Source: Aureispira sp963837355 (GTDB lineage: Bacteria > Bacteroidota > Bacteroidia > Chitinophagales > Saprospiraceae). Taken from it: a stretch of 64,000 nt of DNA. The stretch is taken from the NCBI GenBank assembly GCA_963837355.1, contig CAWIMY010000001.1, forward strand, positions 62,001 through 126,000, given 5' to 3'. The position numbers and the translations under genes are program-made. This document shows, one piece after another, positions 8,997-17,516 of the stretch (the first letter of the stretch is position 1; each line of letters opens with the position of its first letter). The notes beneath the pieces are model-generated. The model saw nothing but the letters and a program-made list of their open reading frames with translations, had not been told where the DNA came from and searched no databases.

Positions 8997-11900
8997 TTTT
9001 TCTCCCTCCATTAATATAATACGAGACGTTGACACCGATTTCTATTATGTCCCTACTTCTAACTCAAAGGCAACTTATGAGCAAATTGCTAAGCAGTTTA
9101 ACACAGGTATTCATTCTTTCAACATTGTAGGAAGTTATGGGACTGGGAAGTCTGCTTTTCTATTGGCACTCAGCAAACATTTACGTTCAGAAAAGAATTA
9201 CTTCGGGCCTATAAATGGTCAGTTTAATGGTTGTAAGCAATTTGACTTTCTCAATATAGTAGGAAGTTACGGTTCTCTTATTGAAGCATTTGCAACGGCA
9301 CTAGAGGTAGAACCTTATCCTACTGTTATCTTGAAAAGCTTAACCGATAAACGGGGAGATGAAAAGAATACTTGTCAAGTTATTAGTATTGATGAGTTGG
9401 GTAAGTTCTTGGAATATGCAGTAGAAAATAATCCCGATGAGGAGTTATACTTTATTCAGCAGTTAGCGGAACTCGCTAACGATGTAGACAGTAATATACT
9501 GTTTATTTCTACCTTACATCAAAATTTTGATGCCTATGCCATGGGGCTTTCTCGTAGCCAGCAGACGGAATGGGAGAAGGTTAAAGGGCGCTTGAAAGAA
9601 TTAACTTTCAATGAGCCCGTAGAGCAATTATTGCAACTAGTAACGTTGTTCTTAGAAGAGAAGTTTGGAAATAGAGCGATCAAGAACAACGAGGAGTTGA
9701 CACAGTGTATCCAAGAAGCTGGAGCCTTTAATTTGTTGCGTACTATTGACGAAAGTCTAGCGACAGGTCTCTATCCTTTTGATTTGTTATCTGCGATTGC
9801 TCTAACAAAAGCTCTACAAACCTATGGACAGAATGAGCGCTCTTTGTTTCATTTTCTGAGTGCGGAGGAAAAGTATGGCCTATATGATTACGATAAGGAA
9901 AACAACCCTTATTACAACCTCAGCTGTGTTTATGATTACCTTCAATATAATTATTATAGTGTTTTATCTTCTAGACATAATCCTGCTTATTTTAAGTGGA
10001 GTTTGCTTAGGAATTCTCTAGATAGAGTGCAATTAGAGTTGGCAACAAAAATAGAAGCAGCTCAAAAACTGGTTAAAGCTATAGGCCTACTGAATATTCT
10101 GGGAACGTCTGCTGCTAAAATAGATGATGCGTTGTTATTGGTCTATGGGGAAATAGCTTTAGGGTTAAAAGATACCGCAGGAATATTAAAATTGCTATTA
10201 AAGAAGAAAATTATTCGCTACCAAAAATACAATGATCGGTACAAGTTATTTGAGGGGACGGATATTGATATCGATCAACTCATAGAAGACAAAAGGCGAA
10301 TAGTAAAACCTATTGTTGATATAGTAGCAGAGTTGAGAGGAAAGATTAAGGAAAAGATAGTACCTGCTAAAGCCATTACTTACAGAATAGGAACGCCTCG
10401 TTTCTTCGAACTCAACATCAGTAACACGCCTATTCTAAGTTTTCAGGCAAAAGATCGCGCTTTAGATGGAATTATCAATGTGATTTTTCAGGAAGACTTT
10501 GCTATTGCAGAAATAGAGGATACTAAAGCAGAACCTATTTTGTATGGAGTTTACAAGACAACAGCACAGTTAAAGCTATTATTACAAGATATAAAAGCAA
10601 CAGAGGCTGCTTTAACAGAAGCTCAAATAGATCGTGTTGCTAAGCAAGAATTAGTTGAACGAAAAAATTATCACATTGATATACTAAACCAAGCGATTGA
10701 TGAGGATATCTTTAGCAGTAGTGAAAAAATAGATTGGTACTTTGATGGTAAACAAGTAGTAATTAACAGCTATAGAGAATTCAATAAGCAGCTGTCAGCT
10801 ATTTGTGAGGTCTTGTTTACGGATACTCCTGTTTTCCGCAATGAATTGATGAATAAACAGAAGCCTTCAAGTGTTATTAATTCTTCTAGAAAACGATATT
10901 TTGAGCAACTGTTAGACAATTACAGTCTTCCTGGGCTCGGTTTCCCGAAAGCCAAACATCCTGCTGAAAAAACGATTTACTACACACTGTTGAATCATAC
11001 AGGCATTCATCAAGAAAATGAGCAGGGGATCTACGCCTATTTTAGCACTCCCACGGAAGAGAGCTTTTTACCCTTGTGGGAAGCCAGCTGTGATTTCCTG
11101 AAAAGTGCCAAATTAGGCAAGCGGTTTGTCTCCGAATTTGTAGATACATTACGGGCACAACCTTTTGGTCTAAAGGATGGATTTATCGAATTCTGGATAG
11201 GTACTTTTCTGTTTATTCATCGAGAAGATTTTGCTTTATTTGGAGAAGGGTACATTCCTAAGTTCTCTTCAGAAGTATTAGAACTGTTATTTAAAGATGC
11301 CCATAAGTACCAAGTCAAGACCTTTAACTTGGACGGTATACGCCTAGGTCTATTTAATACCTACAGAAGTTTAGTTCAAGCAAAAGCAGCAGGCAGCATA
11401 ACAACTAGTTCCTTCAAAGAAACCGCTGCTCCGTTCTTGGTGTTCTATAAGCAACTACCCGATTATACGAAGCACACTGCTCGATTAGATGAAGATACCT
11501 TAACGTTTAGAAGTGTCATTAGTAAAGCCAAAGAGCTAGAGAAAACTTTTTTTGAGGATTTACCAGCCGCTTTTGGATTTACGCTCAAAACACTCCATGA
11601 GTCAGAAGGGGCTATTGAGAAATTTGCCCATCAAATTACGCACAGCATAAAAGTTCTAAGAGAAGCTCTGAATGCCTTGGTAGAGCGTATCGAACACGGC
11701 ATACTGGACATCTTAGGTCTGCAAGAGGGGACAGCACTAGAAGTGTATAGCGAAGTAATTAGAAAACGTTATGAACCCCTGAAGAAACACCTCTTGTTAC
11801 CCAAACAGAAAGTTTTTTATAACCGTTTACTATCACAAATAGAAGACAAAGAAAATTGGATTAAAAATGTTGCCCACGCTGTCATTGGCAAGAAATTGGA

Positions 11901-12189
11901 GCAAATCACCGATGTAGAAGAAGCCCAAATTGCCGATAAACTACAAGTAGCTTTTCAAGAGTTAGATGACTTGATAGAATTAGGTAAAACAGAAGTCAAA
12001 GCAGGAGAAGAAATACTACGCGTCAAAATATCAGGGACACAAGATAAGGGCAAGAGCAAGAACATTGTCATTAGTGCCAAACAACAACCCAAAGTCACCG
12101 AACTAGAAGCAGCCATCGAGGGTATTTTATCCAAAAATAAAAAGATCAACCAAGCTGCTCTTCTAAAAGTTCTCAAAAAATATCTATAA
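8986..12189 (+). CDS. sspC: SspC-like P-loop ATPase
   Basis: A 1067-residue ATPase. Walker A is GSYGTGKS at residues 49-56, and Walker B is the hydrophobic strand VISIDE with Asp136-Glu137, in an ORC/AAA-like arrangement near the N-terminus. The remaining 900 residues are mostly helical, charged and without membrane segments, and end in a lysine-rich helix. In Ssp systems the large ATPase between the DUF4007 and PAPS-reductase genes is SspC, whose ATP hydrolysis supports the modification. It starts inside the last codons of the previous gene and stops one base before the next, a tight three-gene operon. Codon and base usage are AT rich like the rest of the island. Confidence 0.75.
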   Translation: MRTNFSPSINIIRDVDTDFYYVPTSNSKATYEQIAKQFNTGIHSFNIVGSYGTGKSAFLLALSKHLRSEKNYFGPINGQFNGCKQFDFLNIVGSYGSLIEAFATALEVEPYPTVILKSLTDKRGDEKNTCQVISIDELGKFLEYAVENNPDEELYFIQQLAELANDVDSNILFISTLHQNFDAYAMGLSRSQQTEWEKVKGRLKELTFNEPVEQLLQLVTLFLEEKFGNRAIKNNEELTQCIQEAGAFNLLRTIDESLATGLYPFDLLSAIALTKALQTYGQNERSLFHFLSAEEKYGLYDYDKENNPYYNLSCVYDYLQYNYYSVLSSRHNPAYFKWSLLRNSLDRVQLELATKIEAAQKLVKAIGLLNILGTSAAKIDDALLLVYGEIALGLKDTAGILKLLLKKKIIRYQKYNDRYKLFEGTDIDIDQLIEDKRRIVKPIVDIVAELRGKIKEKIVPAKAITYRIGTPRFFELNISNTPILSFQAKDRALDGIINVIFQEDFAIAEIEDTKAEPILYGVYKTTAQLKLLLQDIKATEAALTEAQIDRVAKQELVERKNYHIDILNQAIDEDIFSSSEKIDWYFDGKQVVINSYREFNKQLSAICEVLFTDTPVFRNELMNKQKPSSVINSSRKRYFEQLLDNYSLPGLGFPKAKHPAEKTIYYTLLNHTGIHQENEQGIYAYFSTPTEESFLPLWEASCDFLKSAKLGKRFVSEFVDTLRAQPFGLKDGFIEFWIGTFLFIHREDFALFGEGYIPKFSSEVLELLFKDAHKYQVKTFNLDGIRLGLFNTYRSLVQAKAAGSITTSSFKETAAPFLVFYKQLPDYTKHTARLDEDTLTFRSVISKAKELEKTFFEDLPAAFGFTLKTLHESEGAIEKFAHQITHSIKVLREALNALVERIEHGILDILGLQEGTALEVYSEVIRKRYEPLKKHLLLPKQKVFYNRLLSQIEDKENWIKNVAHAVIGKKLEQITDVEEAQIADKLQVAFQELDDLIELGKTEVKAGEEILRVKISGTQDKGKSKNIVISAKQQPKVTELEAAIEGILSKNKKINQAALLKVLKKYL

Positions 12190-12190
12190 T

Positions 12191-13315
12191 ATGAGTACCA
12201 CTGTCAAACACGTATTGGGAATTTCTGGAGGAAAGGATAGCGCCGCCTTGGCCATCTATATGCGCGATAACTATCCTGAATTGGAGGTGGAGTATTATAC
12301 TTGTGATACGGGCAATGAACTGACAGAGACTTATGATTTAGTAGATAGTTTGGAGAGTTACCTGGGGAAGCCTATCACGAAACTACTAGCTGCTCTAGAT
12401 ACCCCTGAGCGTACACCCTTTGATCACTTTTTGAGGGTATACGGCGGCTATTTGCCTTCTTCTACGGCTCGATGGTGCACAAAGAAAATGAAGCTTGATC
12501 CATTCGAAAAATACATGGCAGGAGAGACGCCTACCATTTCTTATGTGGGTATTCGTGGAGACGAAGACAGAGATGGCTACATTTCTAAAAAATCTAACAT
12601 CCAATCTATATTTCCATTTAGAAAAAACATTTGGAGCATTGATGTGATTCAAAAGGTCTTAGCAAATAACAAGATCAAATTTATAGAGGGCTTGTACAAG
12701 GAGTACGGCCACTCAGCTAGATTAGAAAGAACTTTAGAAATTGTCAAGCAGCCGTTGTCTGCCCATTTCAAAGTAGAACAAAAGTTAAACACCCTTTTAG
12801 AATTAGGAATTAAGGAATTCAATCGTGTCGTCTTTGCTTTCTTAAAAACTACCGATTACCCTATTGGACAGGCAGATCATTTTCCCTTAGTAGATAATGA
12901 AGATATCTTAGTTAGAGAAGACATTTTTCAAATTTTGAGAGAGACCGTAGGCATCCCAGCTTATTATGAACTCAAAGAGTACTACGTAGAAATAGATGGC
13001 GTCGTCCAAACAGGGTACTACTCTCGTAGTCGTTCGGGGTGTTTCTTCTGCTTCTTTCAGCAAAAAATAGAATGGGTTTGGCTCTACGAAACTCACACAG
13101 AGCTCTACAAGCAAGCAATGGAGTACGAGAAGGAAGGCTACTCTTGGATGGATAGTGAAACCTTAACTGAACTCGCCCAGCCTGAGCGTATTGTTGCTAT
13201 CAAAAGAGAACATTATCTTCGAATGAAACGTAACAAAAATCGCTCTAAGTCAGACTTGTTGAGCGATTTGTTGGATGATGCGGAGGGAGAGGGGTGTGCT
13301 GCTTGTTTTATATAG
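12191..13315 (+). CDS. sspD: SspD-like PAPS-reductase-family ATP pyrophosphatase
   Basis: A 374-residue member of the PP-loop / phosphoadenosine-phosphosulfate-reductase family. SGGKDS at residues 12-17 is the ATP pyrophosphatase loop. Cysteines are placed as in DndC/SspD-type proteins: Cys95 (ARWCTKK) and the pair Cys283/Cys286 (SGCFFC), with another pair Cys369/Cys372 at the C-terminus, likely iron-sulfur or sulfur-carrying positions. In the Ssp system SspD activates the DNA backbone for sulfur insertion. It begins one base after the ATPase stop. An alternative is the PAPS-reductase-like subunit of type 4 BREX, but no PglZ or BrxC-type gene is present. Confidence 0.8.
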   Translation: MSTTVKHVLGISGGKDSAALAIYMRDNYPELEVEYYTCDTGNELTETYDLVDSLESYLGKPITKLLAALDTPERTPFDHFLRVYGGYLPSSTARWCTKKMKLDPFEKYMAGETPTISYVGIRGDEDRDGYISKKSNIQSIFPFRKNIWSIDVIQKVLANNKIKFIEGLYKEYGHSARLERTLEIVKQPLSAHFKVEQKLNTLLELGIKEFNRVVFAFLKTTDYPIGQADHFPLVDNEDILVREDIFQILRETVGIPAYYELKEYYVEIDGVVQTGYYSRSRSGCFFCFFQQKIEWVWLYETHTELYKQAMEYEKEGYSWMDSETLTELAQPERIVAIKREHYLRMKRNKNRSKSDLLSDLLDDAEGEGCAACFI

Positions 13316-13336
13316 ATGTATTAATTTATCTATATA
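13309..13336. terminator. AT-rich hairpin between the two facing operons
   Basis: TATATAGAT (13309-13317) pairs with ATCTATATA (13328-13336). It covers both stop codons of the convergent operons, which are only 14 bases apart. The stem is A-T rich, so its strength as a terminator is uncertain. Confidence 0.4.
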
Positions 13337-14115
13337 TCCCCGAACAGCTTCGCTGCATAATCGGATTGTATAGTTAACCCCTTGTCAGTAAAGTAGGTAG
13401 GTTCAAATGAGTCTGCCAATGCAAGAAAATAAGGTCTCCATAGTCTTCTTTTTGCTCTATTCACTATGTTTAGATACTGCTTAGATTTCAATAAATTCAT
13501 TAGTCTAGTACCATAGAAGTTTCTTAGAACAAAATCGATCGTTAAAACGATGTCTAATGGAGGATGCATGAGTCTAGGCGCGTCTAAAACAAGTACATTC
13601 CCATAGTTTGTTTCTGAATCCTTTGTTAAACCAAATCCACCCATGTTGAAATGATATTCAGGATGAACTAAGCCTTTCCCTTCTCCATCGCTATCGTCTT
13701 CATTACGAATGTGCTTATCTAAATGCCATGAGATTTTGTAACGGGAATTCTCATCTTTTATTTTAGAAGAGGCTATGATCTGTACTCCATATTTACGCTT
13801 CTTATCCTGTAAGATACAGTCAGATATATCTATTGGTTCTAAAGCCTTTTCATTAATCTTTACTCGTAATATTACTACGACATTCTCTATCTTTTCAAGG
13901 ATCGTAGGTGGAATTTTAAGTACTTCCTTATTGGAATAATTGAAGGTGAGATCACAGTCTAACTCTAGAGGGGTATTATTTGATGAAATCTTCTTTAATT
14001 TAGAGCGTAACCGTTCGATCTGCGCTCTAATTATTCCTGGTTCTTTACCCTTAAACACCCCTTCAAGCATTGTTAGTAGTAAGTCTATATCTTTAACAAT
14101 TTCGCTGATTTGCAT
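13330..14115 (-). CDS. Unknown 261-residue protein, last gene of the sspE operon
   Basis: I do not recognise this family. It is soluble and begins with a short helical region (residues 1-45), then a beta-rich middle containing SWHLDKHI and HPEYHFNMGGFG, with a run of histidines and aspartates between, and LDAPRLMHPPLDI. A basic C-terminal part follows. The conserved-looking His/Asp cluster could be an active site or a metal site, but no known motif fits. It lies 6 bases after the receiver-protein stop codon, so it is co-transcribed with the GHKL and receiver genes and is a candidate effector of that module. This role is inferred from position only. Confidence 0.6.
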   Translation of the reverse strand: MQISEIVKDIDLLLTMLEGVFKGKEPGIIRAQIERLRSKLKKISSNNTPLELDCDLTFNYSNKEVLKIPPTILEKIENVVVILRVKINEKALEPIDISDCILQDKKRKYGVQIIASSKIKDENSRYKISWHLDKHIRNEDDSDGEGKGLVHPEYHFNMGGFGLTKDSETNYGNVLVLDAPRLMHPPLDIVLTIDFVLRNFYGTRLMNLLKSKQYLNIVNRAKRRLWRPYFLALADSFEPTYFTDKGLTIQSDYAAKLFGDI

Positions 14116-14121
14116 AAATTA

Positions 14122-15216
14122 CTATGAATTGTATTTTTTTAGTCTTTCTAGTTCATAAGGAACTAAATCTTTCCATATCCCTCTATTTTCTTCACTGATG
14201 GCTTCATCAAGACAGATATATTCATTTTCCTGCCACGAATAATGTAAGTGCTTATCGATGACAAAACCATCCAATTCAGAAATCGGAGTTTCTTTGTCAC
14301 CGTAGCAGACAGTCCAATAATCTTCGCTAGATCCTCCATTTGCTAATTCTATTTTTATCAACCTTTCAGATAATACAGGGTACTTGTTTTGTAGCAAGCT
14401 AATTCGTTCACTTGCCATGAGATACTTTAAAGTGCTACCTTCAAAAGTAGTCTCCCACCAATCGTCTATTAATTCTGACCACCAGCGGGAATGGTAATCC
14501 ATGATTCCAGAGTATTTATACTGACTTACCATATCCAAAATATCACTCCATCCTTCTGATTGTTTGTCTATTCCAAATCGAGCTGCTAATACGTTCTCAT
14601 TTATCAATGCTCCTTTTGGCATAATTAACTCTTCAGTTAAAAAGTATATTATTTCATGCGTGTCTCTTTCTCGTATATCAGAAACCTTTTTGATTAAGTC
14701 ATAGTTGACCTTATCTTTGTTCGAGTTAGATAATCCCAAAATGTTGCGTACAGATCTAGTTCCACTACTTCTTTGTACGTTGAGTTTTCTGTACTCTTCT
14801 ACAAGTACTTTCAAGAGTTCTCCTTTCATAGCTAGTTCTTCCTTAGTACAAATAAGATCGAATAAATCTTTACTAGTCGTATCATTTGTATGCAGTAAAC
14901 TAAAATTGGGTTGTGAGGAGCAAAGTATTATAGGAAAATCATGATTAAATTTCTCTTTATTTAAGGGTTGACTAACTAAACGTCGACATTGTTCTGCTAA
15001 TGCTTCAGACGAAAAGTCTACTCGTGAATTATTTTCACCATCTAAACACCAATCTAATATTAAGCCATCTGGTTGCTCATCAAGAAGGATTCTTTTAGTA
15101 TCTCTCCAAGGGTGATCTTCTCTATATTGAATAGATAACCCCTCAGTACGTTCTAATGTTCTCTTCACTCTTATGGCTGTATGTGCCGTGTCATCAAAGT
15201 ATATGAATGTAACCAT
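14122..15216 (-). CDS. Receiver-domain protein with unknown C-terminal domain
   Basis: A 364-residue protein whose first 125 residues look like a response-regulator receiver: acidic pair Asp8-Asp9 after a hydrophobic strand, phospho-acceptor candidate Asp55 in GLILDW, and a Ser near 100 in IILCSS, with a following Lys region. The remaining 240 residues are not a DNA-binding domain that I recognise; they are Trp/Tyr rich (SRWWSELIDDWWET) and may bind a protein partner. The start codon overlaps the stop of the upstream kinase-like gene, so the two are translationally coupled. The likely input is phosphotransfer from that kinase-like protein. The output is unknown and need not be transcriptional. 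Confidence 0.65.
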   Translation of the reverse strand: MVTFIYFDDTAHTAIRVKRTLERTEGLSIQYREDHPWRDTKRILLDEQPDGLILDWCLDGENNSRVDFSSEALAEQCRRLVSQPLNKEKFNHDFPIILCSSQPNFSLLHTNDTTSKDLFDLICTKEELAMKGELLKVLVEEYRKLNVQRSSGTRSVRNILGLSNSNKDKVNYDLIKKVSDIRERDTHEIIYFLTEELIMPKGALINENVLAARFGIDKQSEGWSDILDMVSQYKYSGIMDYHSRWWSELIDDWWETTFEGSTLKYLMASERISLLQNKYPVLSERLIKIELANGGSSEDYWTVCYGDKETPISELDGFVIDKHLHYSWQENEYICLDEAISEENRGIWKDLVPYELERLKKYNS

Positions 15217-16436
15217 TATTTTCCGTATTTTTCATTTGGTAGTGTAATCATAAAGCAGGTAGTATATGGAGGAGTAGGATCAACTAGTTTAATGGTACCA
15301 TTATATCCAACTATTATGTTTTTAATTATATATAACCCTAGGCCTGTCCCAGTGTTTTCTTCTAAATCTTTTTTTGTTGTACCAATAGGATTAGCCGTAG
15401 TAAAGAATGAGCGGAATATCTTATTCTCGTTTTCGGGAGCAATCCCATCTCCATTATCTTGAAACTTTATAAAGACGTTCTTCTCGTCAGAGTAAGCGGA
15501 TATACCTATACATTTATCTTTAGGTGCTGCCCTTATTATTGCTTTTTTGGAGTTAGTATACAAATTGAAAAGTATAGATAGCCACTCAGAAGGGTGCATA
15601 GGGCAAGTCTTTGTAATCATAACATCGTATTTCTTTTCTAAGTAAATACCAGACTTTATACTACTGGGTTTTATTCTTTTTACAAACTCATTTATCACCT
15701 GCTTTACATTTATAGGCTCTAATTCCCTCTTTGTATTAGCAGAAATAGAAGCTCTGAAATAAGCGGAATAAAACTTATAATTTTTAAACGCAGTTCTTAA
15801 GGAGCTTATATCGGCAAGAAGCTGAGATTTGTGAGGGCACTGACTCTTTTGCACTATGCCTTCGATATTGTTCACATCTAGTTCGAAATCTGTATCGAAC
15901 TGCTCTATTTCATGTACGAATTCACCTATAACTAGTCCAGTTCCTGCCAAGACTTGTAGCATAGCTACTTCTTTTATTTTTTCTTTTAGCTCCTCTTTTT
16001 GATTTTCTTCTATTTCCTTCTTTACCTGATCTAATTTTTGAGGCAATGATTTGAGAAATAAGTCATTGGTTTTATCTTTATCTGGATCGTTAGATTGGTT
16101 TTTCTCTTGTACTCTTCTAATCTCCTCTTGCAAATTATAGTACCTCTCTATTATGGATTTTTCTCTGGCTAGCTTTTCATCTCTTCTTCTTTTAGCTTCC
16201 ATAAACGCCTCAGCGGAGGCTAGTTGAAACATCGCTTTGTACAATACTTTATAGGTGAATACCTTTAATTCTTTAAAAGCCTTGTTCTCTATTAACCCCT
16301 CTCTACTAGCTGTTTCATCGAATATTTCTTTTCCACTCTCTTGGTCCATGATTTCTACAAATCCAAAGAGATTGTTGTTATTATACGGAATATTTATAGC
16401 AGTATCATTTCTAGTTTTCGAACAATCGACTGTCAA
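15216..16436 (-). CDS. Histidine-kinase-like GHKL ATPase, C-terminal part of a frameshifted gene
   Basis: The 406 residues carry a long coiled coil (about 75-150), an H-box-like GEFVHEIEQ near residue 180, and a complete HATPase_c domain: N-box FNLYTNSKKAI, G1 DNGDGIA, F-box FRSFFTT and G2 GTGLGLYIIK. The predicted start would be a TTG inside the end of the preceding reading frame with no ribosome-binding site. The first residues before NNNLFGFVEI do not look like a real N-terminus, whereas FGFVEI...REGLIEN continues the usual sequence of long two-ATPase proteins. I read it as the second half of one protein of about 750 residues, separated by a one-base shift in an A-run at 16415-16418. Confidence 0.65.
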   Translation of the reverse strand: MTVDCSKTRNDTAINIPYNNNNLFGFVEIMDQESGKEIFDETASREGLIENKAFKELKVFTYKVLYKAMFQLASAEAFMEAKRRRDEKLAREKSIIERYYNLQEEIRRVQEKNQSNDPDKDKTNDLFLKSLPQKLDQVKKEIEENQKEELKEKIKEVAMLQVLAGTGLVIGEFVHEIEQFDTDFELDVNNIEGIVQKSQCPHKSQLLADISSLRTAFKNYKFYSAYFRASISANTKRELEPINVKQVINEFVKRIKPSSIKSGIYLEKKYDVMITKTCPMHPSEWLSILFNLYTNSKKAIIRAAPKDKCIGISAYSDEKNVFIKFQDNGDGIAPENENKIFRSFFTTANPIGTTKKDLEENTGTGLGLYIIKNIIVGYNGTIKLVDPTPPYTTCFMITLPNEKYGK

Positions 16437-17493
16437 TATCTAGCCAGTCATTACCTTTCTCTCCATACGGCAGGACTCTGAAGCCATTTCTATATAGCTT
16501 AATACCACTAGACTCTGCTGCCATTTTTTTGATGCCATTATATTCTAGCCTAGTAAAGTTGCTATCAAAGTCATAATAGTCTGCTCTATTGTATATAAAA
16601 TAGTAGCACTTGAAATGAACATTACGTAGCTCTCTAAATCGTTCTTGAGAATCTTCTTTATCGTTCGCACTTATCCTTATTGCGTATTCGTCTAGCTCAA
16701 ATTTCTCACTATAGACACTACAGTAACCATCTCCTTCATTATCTACAAAACCTTCAATAATAGCTACAGCTTTATCAAAAATCATTCTTTGAGGTTCTGC
16801 TATAGTTTGAATCTCACCGTTGAGGGATAGTTGCTCTTTGAATGAAACATGAAAGTAATTATCGGATTTATTCTTGGCTAAATTTAGAGAATTTGTTCTT
16901 TCAGATAGAAAATTAGGTTGAAGTAAATCTGATACGTAGCGATAAACTCTACGGATTTCTACAGCTCCCCATGCTTCTCTTAAATTTCTTATAATTAGTT
17001 TAGTACCAGCTTCTTTAATAGGATTTACATATTCTACTTTATTAACAATAGATTGTAAATCGGTATCTATGTTATAATCATCCCAATTAATAGTTAGCTT
17101 CAAAGCCCTAGACATCTGCTTCATTTTAGTAACAATGACTAAAACAGTGCCTAGCCTTTGTGTGGAAAATCGGCCAATACCCTTTTTTCCAGCTTTCTTT
17201 CTATTGTATTTATCTGAAATAGGATTATGAATCTTATTCGTTGATGAAAGTCTCATGAATCCATTCTCTAATCGCTCCAAATCCATTCCTTCACCATCAT
17301 CATCAATTATCAATGTACCTCCTGTGGTGCCAGCTTCTACAAATAATACATCAACATTATTCGCATCAGCGTCGTAGGAGTTTTTGATTAGTTCCGAAAC
17401 AGCAGTTTCTGATCTACCTACTAGTTCTATTCCTAGCCTGTTGATAATTCCAGCGTCTACTGAAAATGATAAATTTTTTGTTTTATCGTCCAC
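16411..17493 (-). CDS. Hsp90/MORC-like GHKL ATPase, N-terminal part of the same gene
   Basis: A 360-residue reading frame with an N-terminal GHKL ATPase of the HATPase_c_3 type: N-box SELIKNSYDADA (Asn38), DDDGEGM at 64-70, and the lid GKKGIGRFS at 102-110. The following 240 residues end in KLYRNGFRVLPYGEKGNDWL, which in full-length relatives runs straight on into a second, histidine-kinase GHKL domain. Here a stop (16411-16413) follows, and the missing second half is found in another frame 26 bases back. The gene lies 23 bases after the SspE-like gene in the same direction. As two proteins it would still make a split kinase; as one it is a double-ATPase sensor. Confidence 0.7.
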   Translation of the reverse strand: MDDKTKNLSFSVDAGIINRLGIELVGRSETAVSELIKNSYDADANNVDVLFVEAGTTGGTLIIDDDGEGMDLERLENGFMRLSSTNKIHNPISDKYNRKKAGKKGIGRFSTQRLGTVLVIVTKMKQMSRALKLTINWDDYNIDTDLQSIVNKVEYVNPIKEAGTKLIIRNLREAWGAVEIRRVYRYVSDLLQPNFLSERTNSLNLAKNKSDNYFHVSFKEQLSLNGEIQTIAEPQRMIFDKAVAIIEGFVDNEGDGYCSVYSEKFELDEYAIRISANDKEDSQERFRELRNVHFKCYYFIYNRADYYDFDSNFTRLEYNGIKKMAAESSGIKLYRNGFRVLPYGEKGNDWLDIDSRLFEN

Positions 17494-17516
17494 TGTTCTA
17501 ATTTTACTGGTTAATA

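Noticed and set aside
8142..13315. Type 4 BREX system
   Set aside because: A PAPS-reductase-like protein occurs there too, but PglZ and BrxC-type genes are absent, and DUF4007 plus the SspE-like nuclease fits Ssp better.
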